Assembly: GCA_010909165.1 (NCBI GenBank)
Contig: MU008163.1
Location: 1,860,001 to 1,924,000, forward strand
DNA: 64,000 nt
Reading direction: 5' to 3'
From: Anthoceros angustus
Lineage: Eukaryota > Streptophyta > Anthocerotopsida > Anthocerotales > Anthocerotaceae
Part shown: positions 31,701-44,253 of the stretch, piece by piece
Position numbering within the stretch: position 1 is the first letter of the stretch
Layout of the letters: each line of letters starts with the position of its first letter
The notes under the pieces: model-generated
Database searches by the model: none
What the model saw: only the letters and a program-made list of their open reading frames with translations
Told to the model about the DNA's origin: nothing
Made by a program: the position numbers and the translations under genes

Positions 31701-33221
31701 AGTCCCGCGGGGAATAATCAGTTGCATAATGGCGCCAGCACAATCATAATCCCCCGATAATCCATCATTATTTTACTCTCCATTTCACATTTACCCTGCG
31801 TTCTATCATTGGCGTAACCCCTCGACCCAAGGGAGAGCGTGGAGGGAACGGGTGAACGGGCTCCCTCTCCCCGTTCCGTTTCCCCCCCCCACCCCTCCCC
31901 TCTCCACTCCGGCTCGGATTTTTTATGGGCGCTGCTCCATCCTGGTGGGTTTTCCGGAGGCTGCCAGAATCTGAAACCAGATTTTTGTGGGCTGCTTCCG
32001 TTGGCTTCCTGGCCTCCGATTCGCGGAGAAGGGGAGATGATGAACTCGTGCGAGGGATGGAGGAGTTTGTTTTTCTATCACCTGATTCTCCGTGTCTTGC
32101 GTTGGCCTAGTCAAGTTGTATAGTTTAATACGAAAGCGAGTTGAGTGCAAGTACAGGCCGGAAAAGCAGGCGAGCGTGAGGGAGGGTCCCGGTCCCGAAC
32201 CTCCATGGGCCTGGACCACTTCGCTTCCGTTAGTTTTCTATAAGTAAATAAACAAGCGCGAGCAGTCAACCAGGTCGAAGCAAAGGTGGTCAAATGTAAG
32301 ACGCCACCCACATGATGAGTGCCCATGACTCATGTGACTCATATCGTATGTCCCACGGCATGCCCCCATGGCATGGCATGCGGTTCCATGGCCATGGCCA
32401 TGCACATGCATGTGGAGCCCGACCCGGGGTTGACTGCGGTCAAAGGCGTGTGTGAGGACCTAACCGACTTGGGTCAGGCGGTTACGAAGAGAGCAGTCAT
32501 GAGTACCAGGTTCGCGTTCAGAAGCGGCTGGCTTCTCCGACCACCATTATACAAAGTCCGCAGTCCCTGCCTCCTCCGTCAGCTTTCCGCAGGCAGGCGG
32601 TTACGCACTAGCACCGCCCCCATGTTTGGCGGCAACTAAACATTCCCCTTAATTCTGGTCAGCTAAGTGCTTAAGAATGATGTGAGCTATATATTGCTAT
32701 TATCTTGTGTGAGTCCCTTCGTCTTATATGGTAATGGTAATGGTAATGGGTGTGAAACGCATATGCAGCATGCGGATGGAATCAGATTTCATGATCCCGG
32801 GACTTGAAGTCACATGAAGGATCATAAATATGTGAAGAATGTAAGTGGTGAGCTGGACCCATAGTGCTAGTTGAGGTTAAATGAAAGCGCGTGTGAGGTT
32901 TGAAATATGGGTCAGTCTGCATTCTGCAGCGTAGCGTTACAATGGCAACGTAGCATCCATAAAGATTGAGTAATGACACAAGTCAGGAAACGTACCAACT
33001 CTAGAGCGAGGTGATGTCGTGAGGCACCCACTTGTGCCCGATTTCGGATAGAGATGCCTGACACTCTGACACAGTTATCATGTGGCTAGGATTGAACCGA
33101 ACTGCGGCTTCTGCAAAAGCAACGGAGCATCTGACACGATAACATGCAGGTAGGTCGGAGTGGGCGCCACAAGTTCACGCTGCGCCATGGATATATAAAA
33201 CAAAATCTTGTGACGTGGGGA
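28708..33221. other. Long intergenic region, no gene recognised
   Basis: Between the oxygenase stop and 33 kb I find no protein family. There is a direct duplication at 29931-30006 and 30059-30152, which share gtgggttccacatttcacct and gtgggcggtggagaa. Pyrimidine-rich runs lie at 30340-30410 and 31260-31400, and CATG-rich palindromic words at 32360-32420. Open frames over 100 codons here are low-complexity or lack any start or splice context. Confidence 0.5.
29931..30152. repeat. Direct duplication of ~90 bp
   Basis: The two copies start gtgggttccacatttcacct at about 29930 and 30059. Both end in gtgggcggtggagaa-cct-gtgggttttcatg-like sequence. They diverge in the middle. Confidence 0.75.
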
Positions 33222-33519
33222 GGTGCAGTTTCTTCGCTCACAAGTTTCTGGGTACTTGTGACCGTGGGAGGAGCGATTTCGTTGCTTGCAAGTTTCCCAG
33301 TACCAATCACCGTGGGCCGGTGCAGTTTCATTGGTGCGATTTCATTGCTCACAAGTCTCTGAGTACCAGTGATCGTTGGGTGGTGCGATTTCATTGCTCA
33401 CAAGTCTCTGGGTACGAGCGATTGTTGGCCGGTGCGATTTCATTGCTCACAAGTCTCCGAAGTACCAGTGATTGTTGGGCGGTGCGATTTCATTGCTCAC
33501 AAGTTTTTCGGGTACCACA
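33222..33519. repeat. 49-bp tandem repeat, about six copies
   Basis: The unit is ggtgcgatttcattgctcac, then aagtctctgggtaccagtga, then tcgttgggt. Copies become more alike toward the right end. They are contiguous, so this is not a CRISPR-like array. Confidence 0.9.
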
Positions 33520-36500
33520 AACCTACACGTTTCTGCAACTTGCTTTGTTCCGTTTAGCTTGTGTGGACGAATATATGTACCATTGCCGTTATTTAATCAG
33601 GTTATTTGGGCGACCGACTGCCACTACTATATAATATGTTATCTATATTTACTTACGTAAAAAGGTGAAATAACTTGGAAGTATGTCATGTTAGGTTTGT
33701 GGGACGAATATCAGTACCCTCATCCGATCAACTTGCTTGTGTGACAAGATGACATCGCTGTTTCATATATTATCTAAATTCACTTGCGTGTAAAGTGAGG
33801 AACTGCTATTTAGGAGAAGTGGGGTAAACGGAAGGGAGTTATGTATGTAGGTATCGTAAGTTATAAAGTTACAGGGGAAGCTGAGATCCGGGGCCAGTCC
33901 TGTCCCCGTGGTGCAGTAGGGCGGGCCCAGGCCGGGATCCCTGTCGGAACGCGAACTGCTCGCCGGCGCCGGAAAAGCCTCCCTTCCTGCATCGGTGCGC
34001 GTTCCCACTGGGATCGCGATTCGCGCCGGGCTGCTCACTTCAGGCCAGTCAGTAGAGTCCCCAAGAGGGTTATTAAAAGATGGAAGGCCATTGCTTCTCC
34101 CACCCGGCCGCCGGTTCCCGGCTGCCGGTTCTCGGTTCCCGGTTCCTGGTTCCCGGTTTCCGGTGCCTACACCATGCCTTTTCTCTCTCTATGGCCCCCA
34201 TCTTTCATGAGCGCGTGCTTCCCCATCCGTCGATCCTCCTCAACACCATAGATTCAGGGTCTGAGTTTCCATCCCCCCAGACGTGTGGAGTTTCATGCTC
34301 GCATACCCGGCATGGATGCGTCATGGATGGTCAATGTGACATGGACCGGAGACTGGAGACCGGAGACCGGAAGAAGCGGGTTGCGCAGGTGGGCGCACCT
34401 GCTCGGGGTGGGAGCCCGGGATTAGGTTTTTTAGAAGCTGAAAGAAGGGTCGAGTCGACTTCACGTCCAGCTCTGGTGCGCGCGATTCGCGACGTTCTAG
34501 AACCTGCCGCTTTAATGGCGTTCGAAACGAGGATTCTATTACAACGGACATGCAATGGAGAAGAGGAGAAGAGAGAGCGGGAGTGCGGGGATTAGCAGGT
34601 ACCGGCAGACGGTGGACGTCTCTCGCGCATCAACGTGATAGATCTATGTGTCAACCACTCAGATTATGGCTCGCTTTCATGGTACTGGAGGGTCAGGGCG
34701 CCCATTTACTGTGGTCAATTCGAGGCTTTACTGTGGGCTCCGGGTACCAGTTCCTGTCACTCGTCCGTAAGAGAGCCCAGAGGAGTTTTAAGGGTGGCCT
34801 GCACTGCACTGCACTGCACTGCACCCTGCTGCTGCTGCCGTAGCGCAGCAAGTACTTGCCGCCTCTCTCTCTGCCTCTGCCTCTGCCTTGCTTGTGGCTT
34901 GTGTACTTGCGAACTAATTGCTTCCGCCTCACATGCCCAGTACCATGTTACCTACGCCCATTATGACGATGCCATTGCTGCTGGAAGCCTGCAACCGGCT
35001 CTTCCTACTTTTGTCTATCTTCCTTCCCCCAAACCCGCCACAGCAACATCCCCATCCGTCCGCAAGCCAACCTCGTTGCTCATGGCCGTTGCGGGACCGA
35101 GCTCGCAAAACCCACCACGAAAACACCGGCTGTGGCCAAAACCCACAAAAACAAGCCATCGCCCATGAAGAGAGCAAGGAGGGACATGATTTGGTTATGG
35201 TACCAACATGAGCTAGATTTCACATCAAGCGAGAGCGACGGGCTATTTTTTTTGACTTCGGCTGCTGCAATGCGCACAGCTTGTCTACGATGTTCATGGG
35301 CGACATGGAACGGTGTTTCACGATCGGGCTGTTAGAGAGAGCACATGGATCACGGCGCTGCAGCGGAGTGTGAGTGGAATCCAGATCAAGGAGAAGCGGT
35401 CCATTCCATCGCTTCAGTGGAAGTCCTTTGCCCTAAGAGCCAGCAAAGAGAGGCAGATTAGTTGGGCAGCGGCGGATGCCCAACCCCTAGACGGGCGGAA
35501 GGGCAGGGAGCGAATCTGGGCAGCAGCAGCAGCAGCAGCAGCGGCACCCACCCAGAATGTTGCAATACCAACCCAACGCTACCTGGGGTGATGGGGAGCG
35601 GGCTGGGTCACAAAAAACCCACAAGACAGAATCTGGGTGTGGATTCATGGCGATTCGCCCACCAAAACGATGGGCTGGCCCTGGCGCCCCGCCCTAATGC
35701 CCAACAAAAACCAGCACCAGCACCAGCACCAGCGGAGCAGCAGCAGCAGCAGCAGCAGCAGGCCAGTGCACCATCAACGGCCATGTGTGCCAGCGTACCT
35801 TCTACCAACACCGCTTCACTCGCACACACCAGCAGTCACTCAGGTGGTCAGAGCAGTACTAACTGCATCTCATCAGGCAGGCGGTACCGCATTGCAACTC
35901 TAAACGCTGGGGCCCCTGTTGAAGGGGACGGATCAGCCGCACACAGCCAGCCCAGCTGCCCGGGCCCCTGGGGCCTGCAACCCGAGAGAACACGAGAGCG
36001 CATTTCACCACACCTAACTCCTGTTTTTTTGTTTTCACCATCTCATACATGCCTTTGCCTGTGCACAGCCTCTGTCTCGCCTGCTTCCTCCCAAGCCCAC
36101 ACGCACGAGCCCCAGCTCGCCCTTGTCCCCAATCTCCGGTGAAGGGTAAAAAAGTGAATCACGAGGTAGATTTTGGTCTACAACACCGTATACCTACCTC
36201 CCTCCCCGGCCTCGCCACACCCTTGCCCAGATACTATAACATACTGCCGTTGTTGCACTTGCGTGATGGTGGGTGGTGGTACATACATGGAGGTAACGGT
36301 CCTGGGCATCAGTGGATTGCCCAAGTTGATTTATTCATACGCCTAACTCCTACAAACATATGCAGCAGCAGCAGCAGCAGCAGCAGCAAGTGCCAGCTTA
36401 GTAGGCCTTCGGGACCTGGTTTCCATTCATCCTCCTCATCGTCCCGGCATTCTTCATGAAGAAGTTGTGCATACAAGCAAGCCAAGCCAAGCCAAGCCAA

Positions 36501-39500
36501 GCCAAGCCAAGCCAAGCAAGCAAGAATACGGGTGCTCATGGCTTGTTCCTCTTCCTTCCTTCCTTGCTTCCTTGCTTCCTTGCTTCTTGGAACTGGTCCG
36601 TCCTGGGTATCCGTTATCCGTTACACGGGACTGGTAACCCTAAGATCGCAGCTCGTACCAGGTGGGGTGGGCTACAAAGACAGCACCTGCGGGTGGTATA
36701 CGCGACGCGCGGGGTGGGGCGAGGGCGAACGGAACGGATATGGCGGTGGTGGCAACAGCGACGATTGAGTCGTGTCGTGGTAGGTACCGAGACGCCGATC
36801 ATTGCGTCTGGCTGGCGCATGCGGTTGCGATGGTGTTGGTATGTTTGTGTCCCTTTCCTTTCACGGTACATGTGCCCAGGATTATCAGTACGTACGTGGG
36901 TTCCATCAATGGCCTCGCGGAACGACACAGGATGGGATTTCGGGCCCGGGCACGCACCATTTCGTTGCTGGTTTTGTGGGCATTAGGGCGTTGTTCTTCC
37001 TTGTGGGCGATGGTGATGTCGCCTCTCGCCCCTCCGCCAACAATTTGTGGGTCTCTGTCACTTTTCGTGGGCGTTAGGGCATGTGGAGTTCATTCGGAAG
37101 CTCCTCTTCCTCGTTTGGTTTTCGAAAGTGCACGCATCGTTCTGAGTTGCAGGAGTTTTGAGAGGCTATGTACATAGTTGCGTGATTCGTGAATTTGTAG
37201 AGGTGCTGTACTCGCATTAGGGCAGCAGATTCCGTTTTCGCTCTCGTTTTTTTGTGGGCATTAGGGCGGTGGTACGTGCGGAAATCGTGTTCGTGGGCCA
37301 GTGGAAGCCGCAGCTGCGGGGAGGATAGTCACGGGGCCCACTCCCGACAGCTCCCCGTTGCTTGCGTCCAAACTCCCCTCATCCCGGGGCAAACCCTAAT
37401 GCCCACCAAAAGCCCATGTGCGCTTTTCGCAGTGGGCTTGGGCACAGATTAAAAAACTGCAAGATGCTCGACTTTCGATGGGGCTGGCGAGGCCACCGAA
37501 TTAATCATTGCAGGTTGGCGCCAGACAAAAGCTGGTGCAACACCAACTGTAGGCAGGCGTTTAAAATTCTATCCATCCATGCCCATAGCACAAAATGTGT
37601 GCATCGTATTCACGAATCACGGACCGGACCCTGCCCTGTTCTGTTCTGTTGCGTTGCCTTGGATACCAGCGTCCTGCTGCTCTCCTGCTGCTGCTGTGCA
37701 GTAGGATTCAACCAAGACGCCCACTTTCCTCCCTCACCCCGGATCCTCCTTCCCTTGCTTGCATGTCCACTGCTGTGCAATTTTGTCCCAGCCGGTCGGT
37801 TGTGGTAGTGTCCATCTATGTACCTCGGACCCAATAGATCCCTTCAATCCTTGTCCACTCCAACACACTCCCCCCTTCTTCCCCTGCCCACTTGGATTCT
37901 TCTTTTAATTTTTCAATCCAAATCTCCGGGTACGCTACACACCACCCACCATTTTTACTAACCATGAATCTTCTCAATTGAAATTCCCGCATAAAATTTC
38001 TAACAGGTGCATGAATTACAGCATCCCTCCTCCACCACCGCGTCACCCCTCAAACATACATGTTCAAATGTAGGATTTAAACATAGAAATCAAGAGTGAC
38101 ATCTATTAACACAGCACATAGCAAATTGTAATTTGATCCAAAATATTTCTATAACCTTTCAACAAACATTCATGTTTCTTCGGTCATCAAAAAGTCAAGG
38201 TAGAGTGTGACAGTAGAGACTGACATACTACTACAGCTGGAGTCCTTCGGACCTCCCAACCCGATGGTCTATTCCTTTCGTGTCTCAATAATGTCAGTCC
38301 TTCCGACCTACGTATCATGTGATATACGTCTCTGTCTGAAAAAGATTGCAGAGTACCAAAATTTGAACCACCATGAATGTGTCTGAATATTCAAACTAAT
38401 ATTGAAAAAATGTAGCAAATTTCTATAAAGGTAAAGGTGTATGCTCAGAGAAAGATATGGTAAGTACAATACATACGTAACTCGGGACCTACGGCTTTTT
38501 GTGCCTTACCCATGGATATGCCGCATGTGTGTCTTTTTTTTCATGCAAGAACCTTTTATCTCCACCATGTTTTAAGTGTAACTTGAATTGATAGAAATAA
38601 TGATCTTATAAAGCATATTTGAACAATAACAAGAATCATTTCAATCTAAAATTTAATAATTATAAATTTATTGAAGTGCTAAGCATCATCATTGATAAAT
38701 TCATAGAATAATTTATAAGAATGCCGATAAACCTAAACAAAAATCGTCCATCTTCCAAGAAAAAGTGTCATATTCTATTATAATGGATTGCAAATATTAA
38801 GATATGAGTATAATTGTTTAAAAAAAGGTCCTAAGTACACAAGCACGGAAGAAATGAGAGAGCATGTTCTACATGAGAATCTTTATGAAAGTCTAAATAT
38901 TTTGTTATGACGTTGGAATGTCATGATCCCATGCCACTTGAACAAGTGGATAGATTGATACATCAATGCAAGGCTCTCCGTCTACCTATGTATCATAGCA
39001 GTACATAAATTAATTTTTTTTAAATCAAATATGTATGTATATTTTATCTATTCTTCTCATGAAGAGGATTTAGTTGACAGAATAACTTAGTGCTCGACAT
39101 CCAATACCAACATAATACTAGTGCTCTTCTGGTCTAATACTGACACACTAATATGAGAATCAAAGATTGCGATTCGGAGGGAGAGTTAATTGGGTGTGAA
39201 TAGACCCCAGCTAGCTAGCTAGCTGTATGACACAAGAAGAGCAGAATTATGTGTGTGATAAGCATCGAAATACGCGAATCGTGTTCTGGGAATCTAGTTT
39301 GTTTGTTGTCCAGACTAGAGGGGCCGGAATGGTGGTATACAACATTTTGAAATTATAATAATGTAAAATATGCAAAAGGTGTGGCGAATGTGAGCCGGCG
39401 GTGCCACAAGGCGGCGGGAGAAGCCTCGTCGATAATCGGCGGACGCCAGCCACGTCCCCGCGGCCCCGTCCAGGCTTCCTCCAATTTCTGTCTTAGCACG

Positions 39501-39690
39501 ATTTAAGTCAAAGCGGATAGGATAGCCTGGCTTAGCCGGCGGTCCCGACGTCCCGACGTCCCGACGGGTCCGGCCGGTTGCCGGTATGTGTGTGGGCGCT
39601 GCCCGCTGCCCGCTGCCCGAAGCTGCCCGAAGCTGCCCGGGTGAAGCTGCCCGGGTCGCGCTTTCAGTTTAGCAAGGCTGCCAGGGCAGG
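33520..39690. other. Intergenic, simple repeats and a dispersed motif, no gene
   Basis: CAG or CAC runs lie at about 35520-35545, 35720-35762 and 36363-36390. A CCAAG pentamer run lies at 36475-36522. A word close to gtgggcattagggc recurs in both orientations between 35.6 and 37.4 kb. From 38030 to 39240 the sequence is AT-rich and stop-rich. At 39544-39660 short GC-rich tandem words (gtcccgac, gctgcccg) appear. No protein, tRNA or rRNA was recognised. Confidence 0.5.
36475..36522. repeat. CCAAG pentanucleotide microsatellite
   Basis: gccaa/gccaag is repeated about eight times, followed by caagcaag. Confidence 0.9.
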
Positions 39691-41261
39691 GGACTGGTGA
39701 GATGTTCGGTTGTCTCTCTCCTCGAGAGATCGTGTCTGAACCCGTCTGATTTCGTCTCGTTTCTGAGTCGAGTGAGTCGTCTCGGACAGGACTCGGCTCG
39801 GCTCGGCTCGGCTCCTCTCGTTCCGGCCCGGGGCTCTTCCTTTTCTCAGTCGCCCTTCTCTCCCGCCTTGCTCAGCCTCGCCTCGCGTCTCGTGGCTCGC
39901 GTCTCGCTGGCCTCTCGTCTCTCGCGTCTCGAGTCTCCGGGGCCTTCGCCTTCGCCTTCGCCTCGTCGTCGGGTGTGGTCGGCGTCGCGTCTCGCATCGC
40001 CTCGTGCCGCTCCCAGCTGCTCGCTTCCCGCGCCGGTGTGTCCCGCCCGCGCCGCCTTGCTCCCGTTCCTGTCCGGTTCCGTTGCTCCTGCCCCGGCTCC
40101 GTTCCGCCCGCCCCTGCTCGCAGCTGGTGCAAGCCCTCCCCCGCCCCCGTGCTCGTCTTTGGGTTCTCGGGCTCCGGGCTCTGGCCCCTCGGCTCTGCTC
40201 CCGGTCGTGAGGAGCTCAGGTTTTGGTCCGTCGGGGGCTGACAATTGCCCATTGCCTCCTCCCGGGCTCAGCTGCAGTCGCCCAATTGGGCTCCCGAGCG
40301 AGAGCGCTTGGTGGGTTGTGAGCTTTGCTCTGTTTTGGTTTGTGGGTTTGTTTCGAGGTACCCTCTGTGCGTGTTTGTGTTTGTGGGTTGTGTGTCTGAG
40401 TGTGGGAGGGTGCGTCGCTGTGTGTGGTGTCGGAAGCTCGTGTTCTGGAAGGCGTGAGGGAATTTGGAACCCTGGAGGAGGCGGCAGGGTTTGAGGAGGA
40501 GCGACAGAATTAAGCAAGGAGCGGGGCGGCATTCTTTGGGACCCGGAATCTGGGCGATGCCTGTGAGGAATGGTTGGGTCATGAGGATACCGGATTGCGC
40601 AGCCGAATGAAGCCAGCCCACGTCTCCTTCCTTTTCCTCTCTTGCAACACATGATCTGGTCCATACCGAATCTGTAACAGCTCCCCTCTGCTGTCCCGTC
40701 ACAGCCCGCATTGCTGCGGCCTTCCTTGCTTCTCTGCTAGGTTGTGAAGCCTGTTGGTGCTGTGAGAGAGAGATCAGAAGAGAGGAAGCAGGAGGGTGCA
40801 GTGGGTGTAGGAGGAGTAGGAGTGGTATCACAGCTGCCTGTGGGGATGCTGGAGGGGCTTGCAGTCGGTTTGTCATGCGATCGCTTCAGGCACTCAATTC
40901 AGACTGTGTAAGCTCTAGCTGTAGCATAGACATCAGCCGGGGCAGCAGGCGGGGGCGGTACACCGGCCATCTCTTCCTGCTGCATCTGCTGGTGCTGCTC
41001 TCTCTGCCCCCGCTCCTCCCCCTCCTTCCCTTCTGCTTCTTCTTCCTCTCCTTCTCCTGCTGGTGCGCCAGGCAGAAATGTGACGCCATTCCTTCCCGTC
41101 TCCCAACCACAGCAGCTGTCACCTTTCCAGCATCAGCAGCACCCCGGGCCCTGGACCTGGACCTGCTCCTGCTCCTGCTCCTGCTCCCTTCTCTCGACCT
41201 GCTCCAGCAGCAGCAGCAGCAGCAGCCCACTTCCTCTCGGAGCTTGCAGCCGGTGGATGGG
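39691..41261 (+). promoter_or_regulatory. GC- and pyrimidine-rich promoter and leader of SBP gene 1
   Basis: The stretch from 39690 to 40260 is strongly C- and T-rich on the plus strand, with (ggctc)n at 39792-39815 and cttcgc runs near 39945. From 40860 to 41261 the frame is open into the SBP1 start but begins within low-complexity Leu, Ser and Gln-coding repeats (CTGCTC runs, then CAG runs at 41200-41225). I read it as promoter plus long 5' leader. An upstream start in this frame cannot be excluded. Confidence 0.45.
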
Positions 41262-41876
41262 ATGAACCCGTCCACCAATCCCTCCGAGCAGCAGGGCGAC
41301 CCGAATTGGGGCACGGACGGCTGGGAGAACGCGACAACCGCAGGGCTGGAGGGGCGCGGGCAGTACCAGGGCAGCAGGTTGGAGTGGGACTGGGACAGCC
41401 AGCCCATGATCCTGGCAGCGGCTCAGCAGCAGCAGGGCGGCTCGTCTGCGGCAGCAGTATCGGGAGGACCCAACACCACCAACAACACCAGCAGCAACAG
41501 CAACAACACCAGCAGCAACAACAACAACACCAACATCAACAACAGCAGCGATGTGTGCGAGGAGCGTAAGTCGAGCCAGCAGCAGCAGCAGCAGATGAGC
41601 GCAGCAGCAACGTCCATGGCGTCGTCGCTGCGGGGGTACAACAGCCTGCTGTCCAGCCCGGGCTTCCCTGCCAATTTCGCCGGGAATCCGCTGGGCATCT
41701 TCAGCTCGGCGGGGATCCGGAGCTTCGGCATGGACGCCTCCTCCAGCCTGCCCTCCAACACCTCCTCCTCGGCCCTGCTGGGCCCGCTCGGGTCGAGCGG
41801 CATCCCGGGCCTCGCCGCCACCAGCGGAGGGCACGGCGACCTCCGATCCCTGGAGCAGCGCTACCGGGAACAGGTG

Positions 41877-41917
<41 letters not shown>

Positions 41918-44253
41918 GCAGCAGCAAGCAGCAGCAGCAGCAGCAGCATCACCACCACCACCACCACCACCACCATAGCCACGGCGCTCACAGCAGCCAT
42001 GGCGGCCATGCCCACAGCCTGGCCGTGAAGCAGGAGGACGTGAGCGTGGTGGGCGGTGGCAACGCTACGGCGGCGGCAGCGAGATCGGGCATGGCAGGAT
42101 CGGGCTGAATCTGGGCGTGCGGACCTACTTCTCCACCGAGGACACGGCGGCGGGGCGCATGGGCCGCCGCCATCGCGCCAACTCCCCCGGCTCTCAGGTC
42201 CCGATGTGCCAGGCCGAGGGCTGCCGCGCCGATCTCAGCCAGGCCAAGCACTACCATCGCCGCCACAAGGTGTGCGAATTGCACTCCAAGGCCGCCAATG
42301 TCATCGCCGCCGGCCACACCCAGCGCTTCTGTCAGCAATGCAGCAGGTGGGTCATGTGCTTCCTCCTCTCTCGCCCACACCCAACTTCCTAGGCCTGCAA
42401 TGCAAGCAAGGAAAGGAATCCAATGTCCCTCGCATCGGAATGCTCTTCTGCTGTGCGGTGCTGTGCTGTGCTGTGCTGACCTGACTGTGCTGTGCTGTAA
42501 TCTGCTGAGCTGAGAGATGAGCTGCTTGCGTCCTTCCCCACGCTTGCCTTTGTTTTCATGCATGTCTTGTTGTGCGTCGCCTCCTTGTTTTCTGCGTACC
42601 AGCCAACCTGCTGCTGCTCCCATTTTTCTACTCTTGTTGTGCTTAAAATATGATGTCATCGCATGTTTCTTGCCTTCATTTCCTTCCACATCTGCATTGC
42701 AATGCCATGCAGTGCAGGTCCCGGGGAGGGCAGATATTCACGTTGCCGATCTGATTTGGGTGCGATGCACTGCTCTTGTATGTATTTCGATGCTAATCGG
42801 GTCCCATCCTGATCGATGCCTGTTGCCTGTTGCCTGATGTCGATGCTGCTGCAGGTTCCATCTGCTGTCGGAATTCGATGAGGGCAAGAGGAGCTGCCGC
42901 AAGCGGCTGGCGGACCACAACCGGCGGCGGCGCAAACCGCAGCCCACGGTCTCGGCGGGCGGGACCTCGGGGGAGTCCATGTCCGGCATGGTCAAGGTGG
43001 AAGACGCAGATCATCCAGGCAACGCTCGGGTGAACGTGAACGTGAACGGTAAAACTGAGACGTCTCATTTTCTGCTTTCTGCGTCTTCTTCTTCTTCGTC
43101 CTCATCATCTTCTCCTTCTTGCAACCCTGCATCGATCGAGCCAGACAGACATCCCCTTCTCCCCGGATCTGCAGGTTCAGGAGGCCCTTTGCACCGATCA
43201 GCTCCAGGGTATGTGCGGCCGGATGAGAGGATGCAGTCGATCATGCTGCCAGGTAACACACCCATGAAACCATGAAACGTGAAACGTGCTGCTGCTTTTC
43301 CTCTGCTGTGAGACGTGAACGAGTTTGAACGCAACTGCAACTGCCTTGATGTGCAAGCAGAGCGAACAAAGCAAGGAAAGCACAGCGGGAGGAAAGAAGC
43401 AAAGCTTGCTCGCTTGCTTGCGTCTTTCCTTCTTTCCTTCTGAACTGGACTGAACTGAGCTGAAGTGCGTTGCTTTGTTGTTGTTGCTGTTGTTTCTGGA
43501 ACATGGACGACAGGTGGGCTGGCTCTGGGAACCCAAGGGCGGCAGGCGAGCTCGGACAGCTACAACGGGGTGCAACCGGGAGTTCCATGGCTGAGGCCGA
43601 TCGGGGCCCGGGCGGCGGAGACCATGTCGGGGCAGAGCATTCCGAGGCCGGCCATGAGCCTGCAGCCGGGGCCGGGCTCGGGGGGGAGCGTGAACGTGAA
43701 CGTGACGGTGAACGACGGATCCAGCGCAGCCCAGGTGTACTCGCAGACTCTGCTGGCCAGCGCGATTCCGTCCAGGTCCGACATGGGGGGCTCGGACCAG
43801 TGGATGCTGGGGAGCTTGCAGGCAGCGCAGGCGCAGGCTCAGGCTCAGGCTCAGGCTCAGGCCCAGGCTCAGGCTCAGGCTCAGGCTCAGGCCCAGGCCC
43901 AGGCCCAGGCCCAGGGGCAGGGACAAGGACAAGGGCAGCAAGGACAGGGACAGGGACAGGGACAGGGAAGCAGCAACCGAGAGCAGCAGCAGCAGCAGCT
44001 GGAGAGCAGCCAGATGCTGCCGCTGCTGGGATCTGAGTCCCGGACCTCGGCAGATTCCAACCAGACTGCCCGATCTGCAGTCGAGTTCCTCCACCAGCAG
44101 CAGCAGCAGCAGTCGGGGTCTGAGACCACGGATGGCACCCGCTCCGCCGGCGCCACCACCCAGGCAGAGATCAAGTACCCGGATCTGCAGGCCCTGGCTC
44201 GCCCATTCGGCTCCTCCTCCATAATCTATGACTCGCAACACAATATTTTGTAA
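41262..44253 (+). CDS. SBP-box (SPL) transcription factor 1, frame damaged near a CAG tract
   Basis: Exons: 41262-42346, 42855-43048, 43175-43252, 43514-44253. SBP proteins bind GTAC-core DNA and control phase change and organ development. The SBP domain runs about residues 316-391. Zinc site 1 is in CQAEGC...[11 protein letters not shown] and site 2 in [10 protein letters not shown] plus the Cys of [24 protein letters not shown] is the overlapping nuclear signal. The intron splits the codon for Arg in CSR/F, as is usual. The N-terminus is Gln/Ser/Asn-rich; exon 4 has a (QA)n and GQ repeat. In the starting frame a TAG occurs at 41976-41978. Homology to SBP gene 2 (VSVVGG in one frame, [10 protein letters not shown] in another) points to two compensating 1-base indels near 41928 and 42065-42085. 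I see no miR156 site. It lies tail to tail with SBP gene 2. Confidence 0.85.
43827..43972 (+). repeat. Coding hexamer repeat, (QA)n then (GQ)n
   Basis: caggct and caggcc hexamers encode about 15 Gln-Ala pairs, followed by cagggacaag-type units that encode Gly-Gln pairs. The repeat lies inside exon 4 of SBP gene 1 and stays in frame. Confidence 0.95.

Noticed and set aside
39846-40664. 272-codon minus-strand open frame upstream of SBP gene 1
   Set aside because: Low-complexity Arg, Gly and Ala-rich peptide from the GC-rich leader; no homology recognised.
41874-41996. Extra intron in SBP gene 1 that would remove the TAG
   Set aside because: It keeps frame, but the peptide it creates is Arg-rich and loses the VSVVG match to SBP gene 2, so compensating indels fit better. 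Not excluded.
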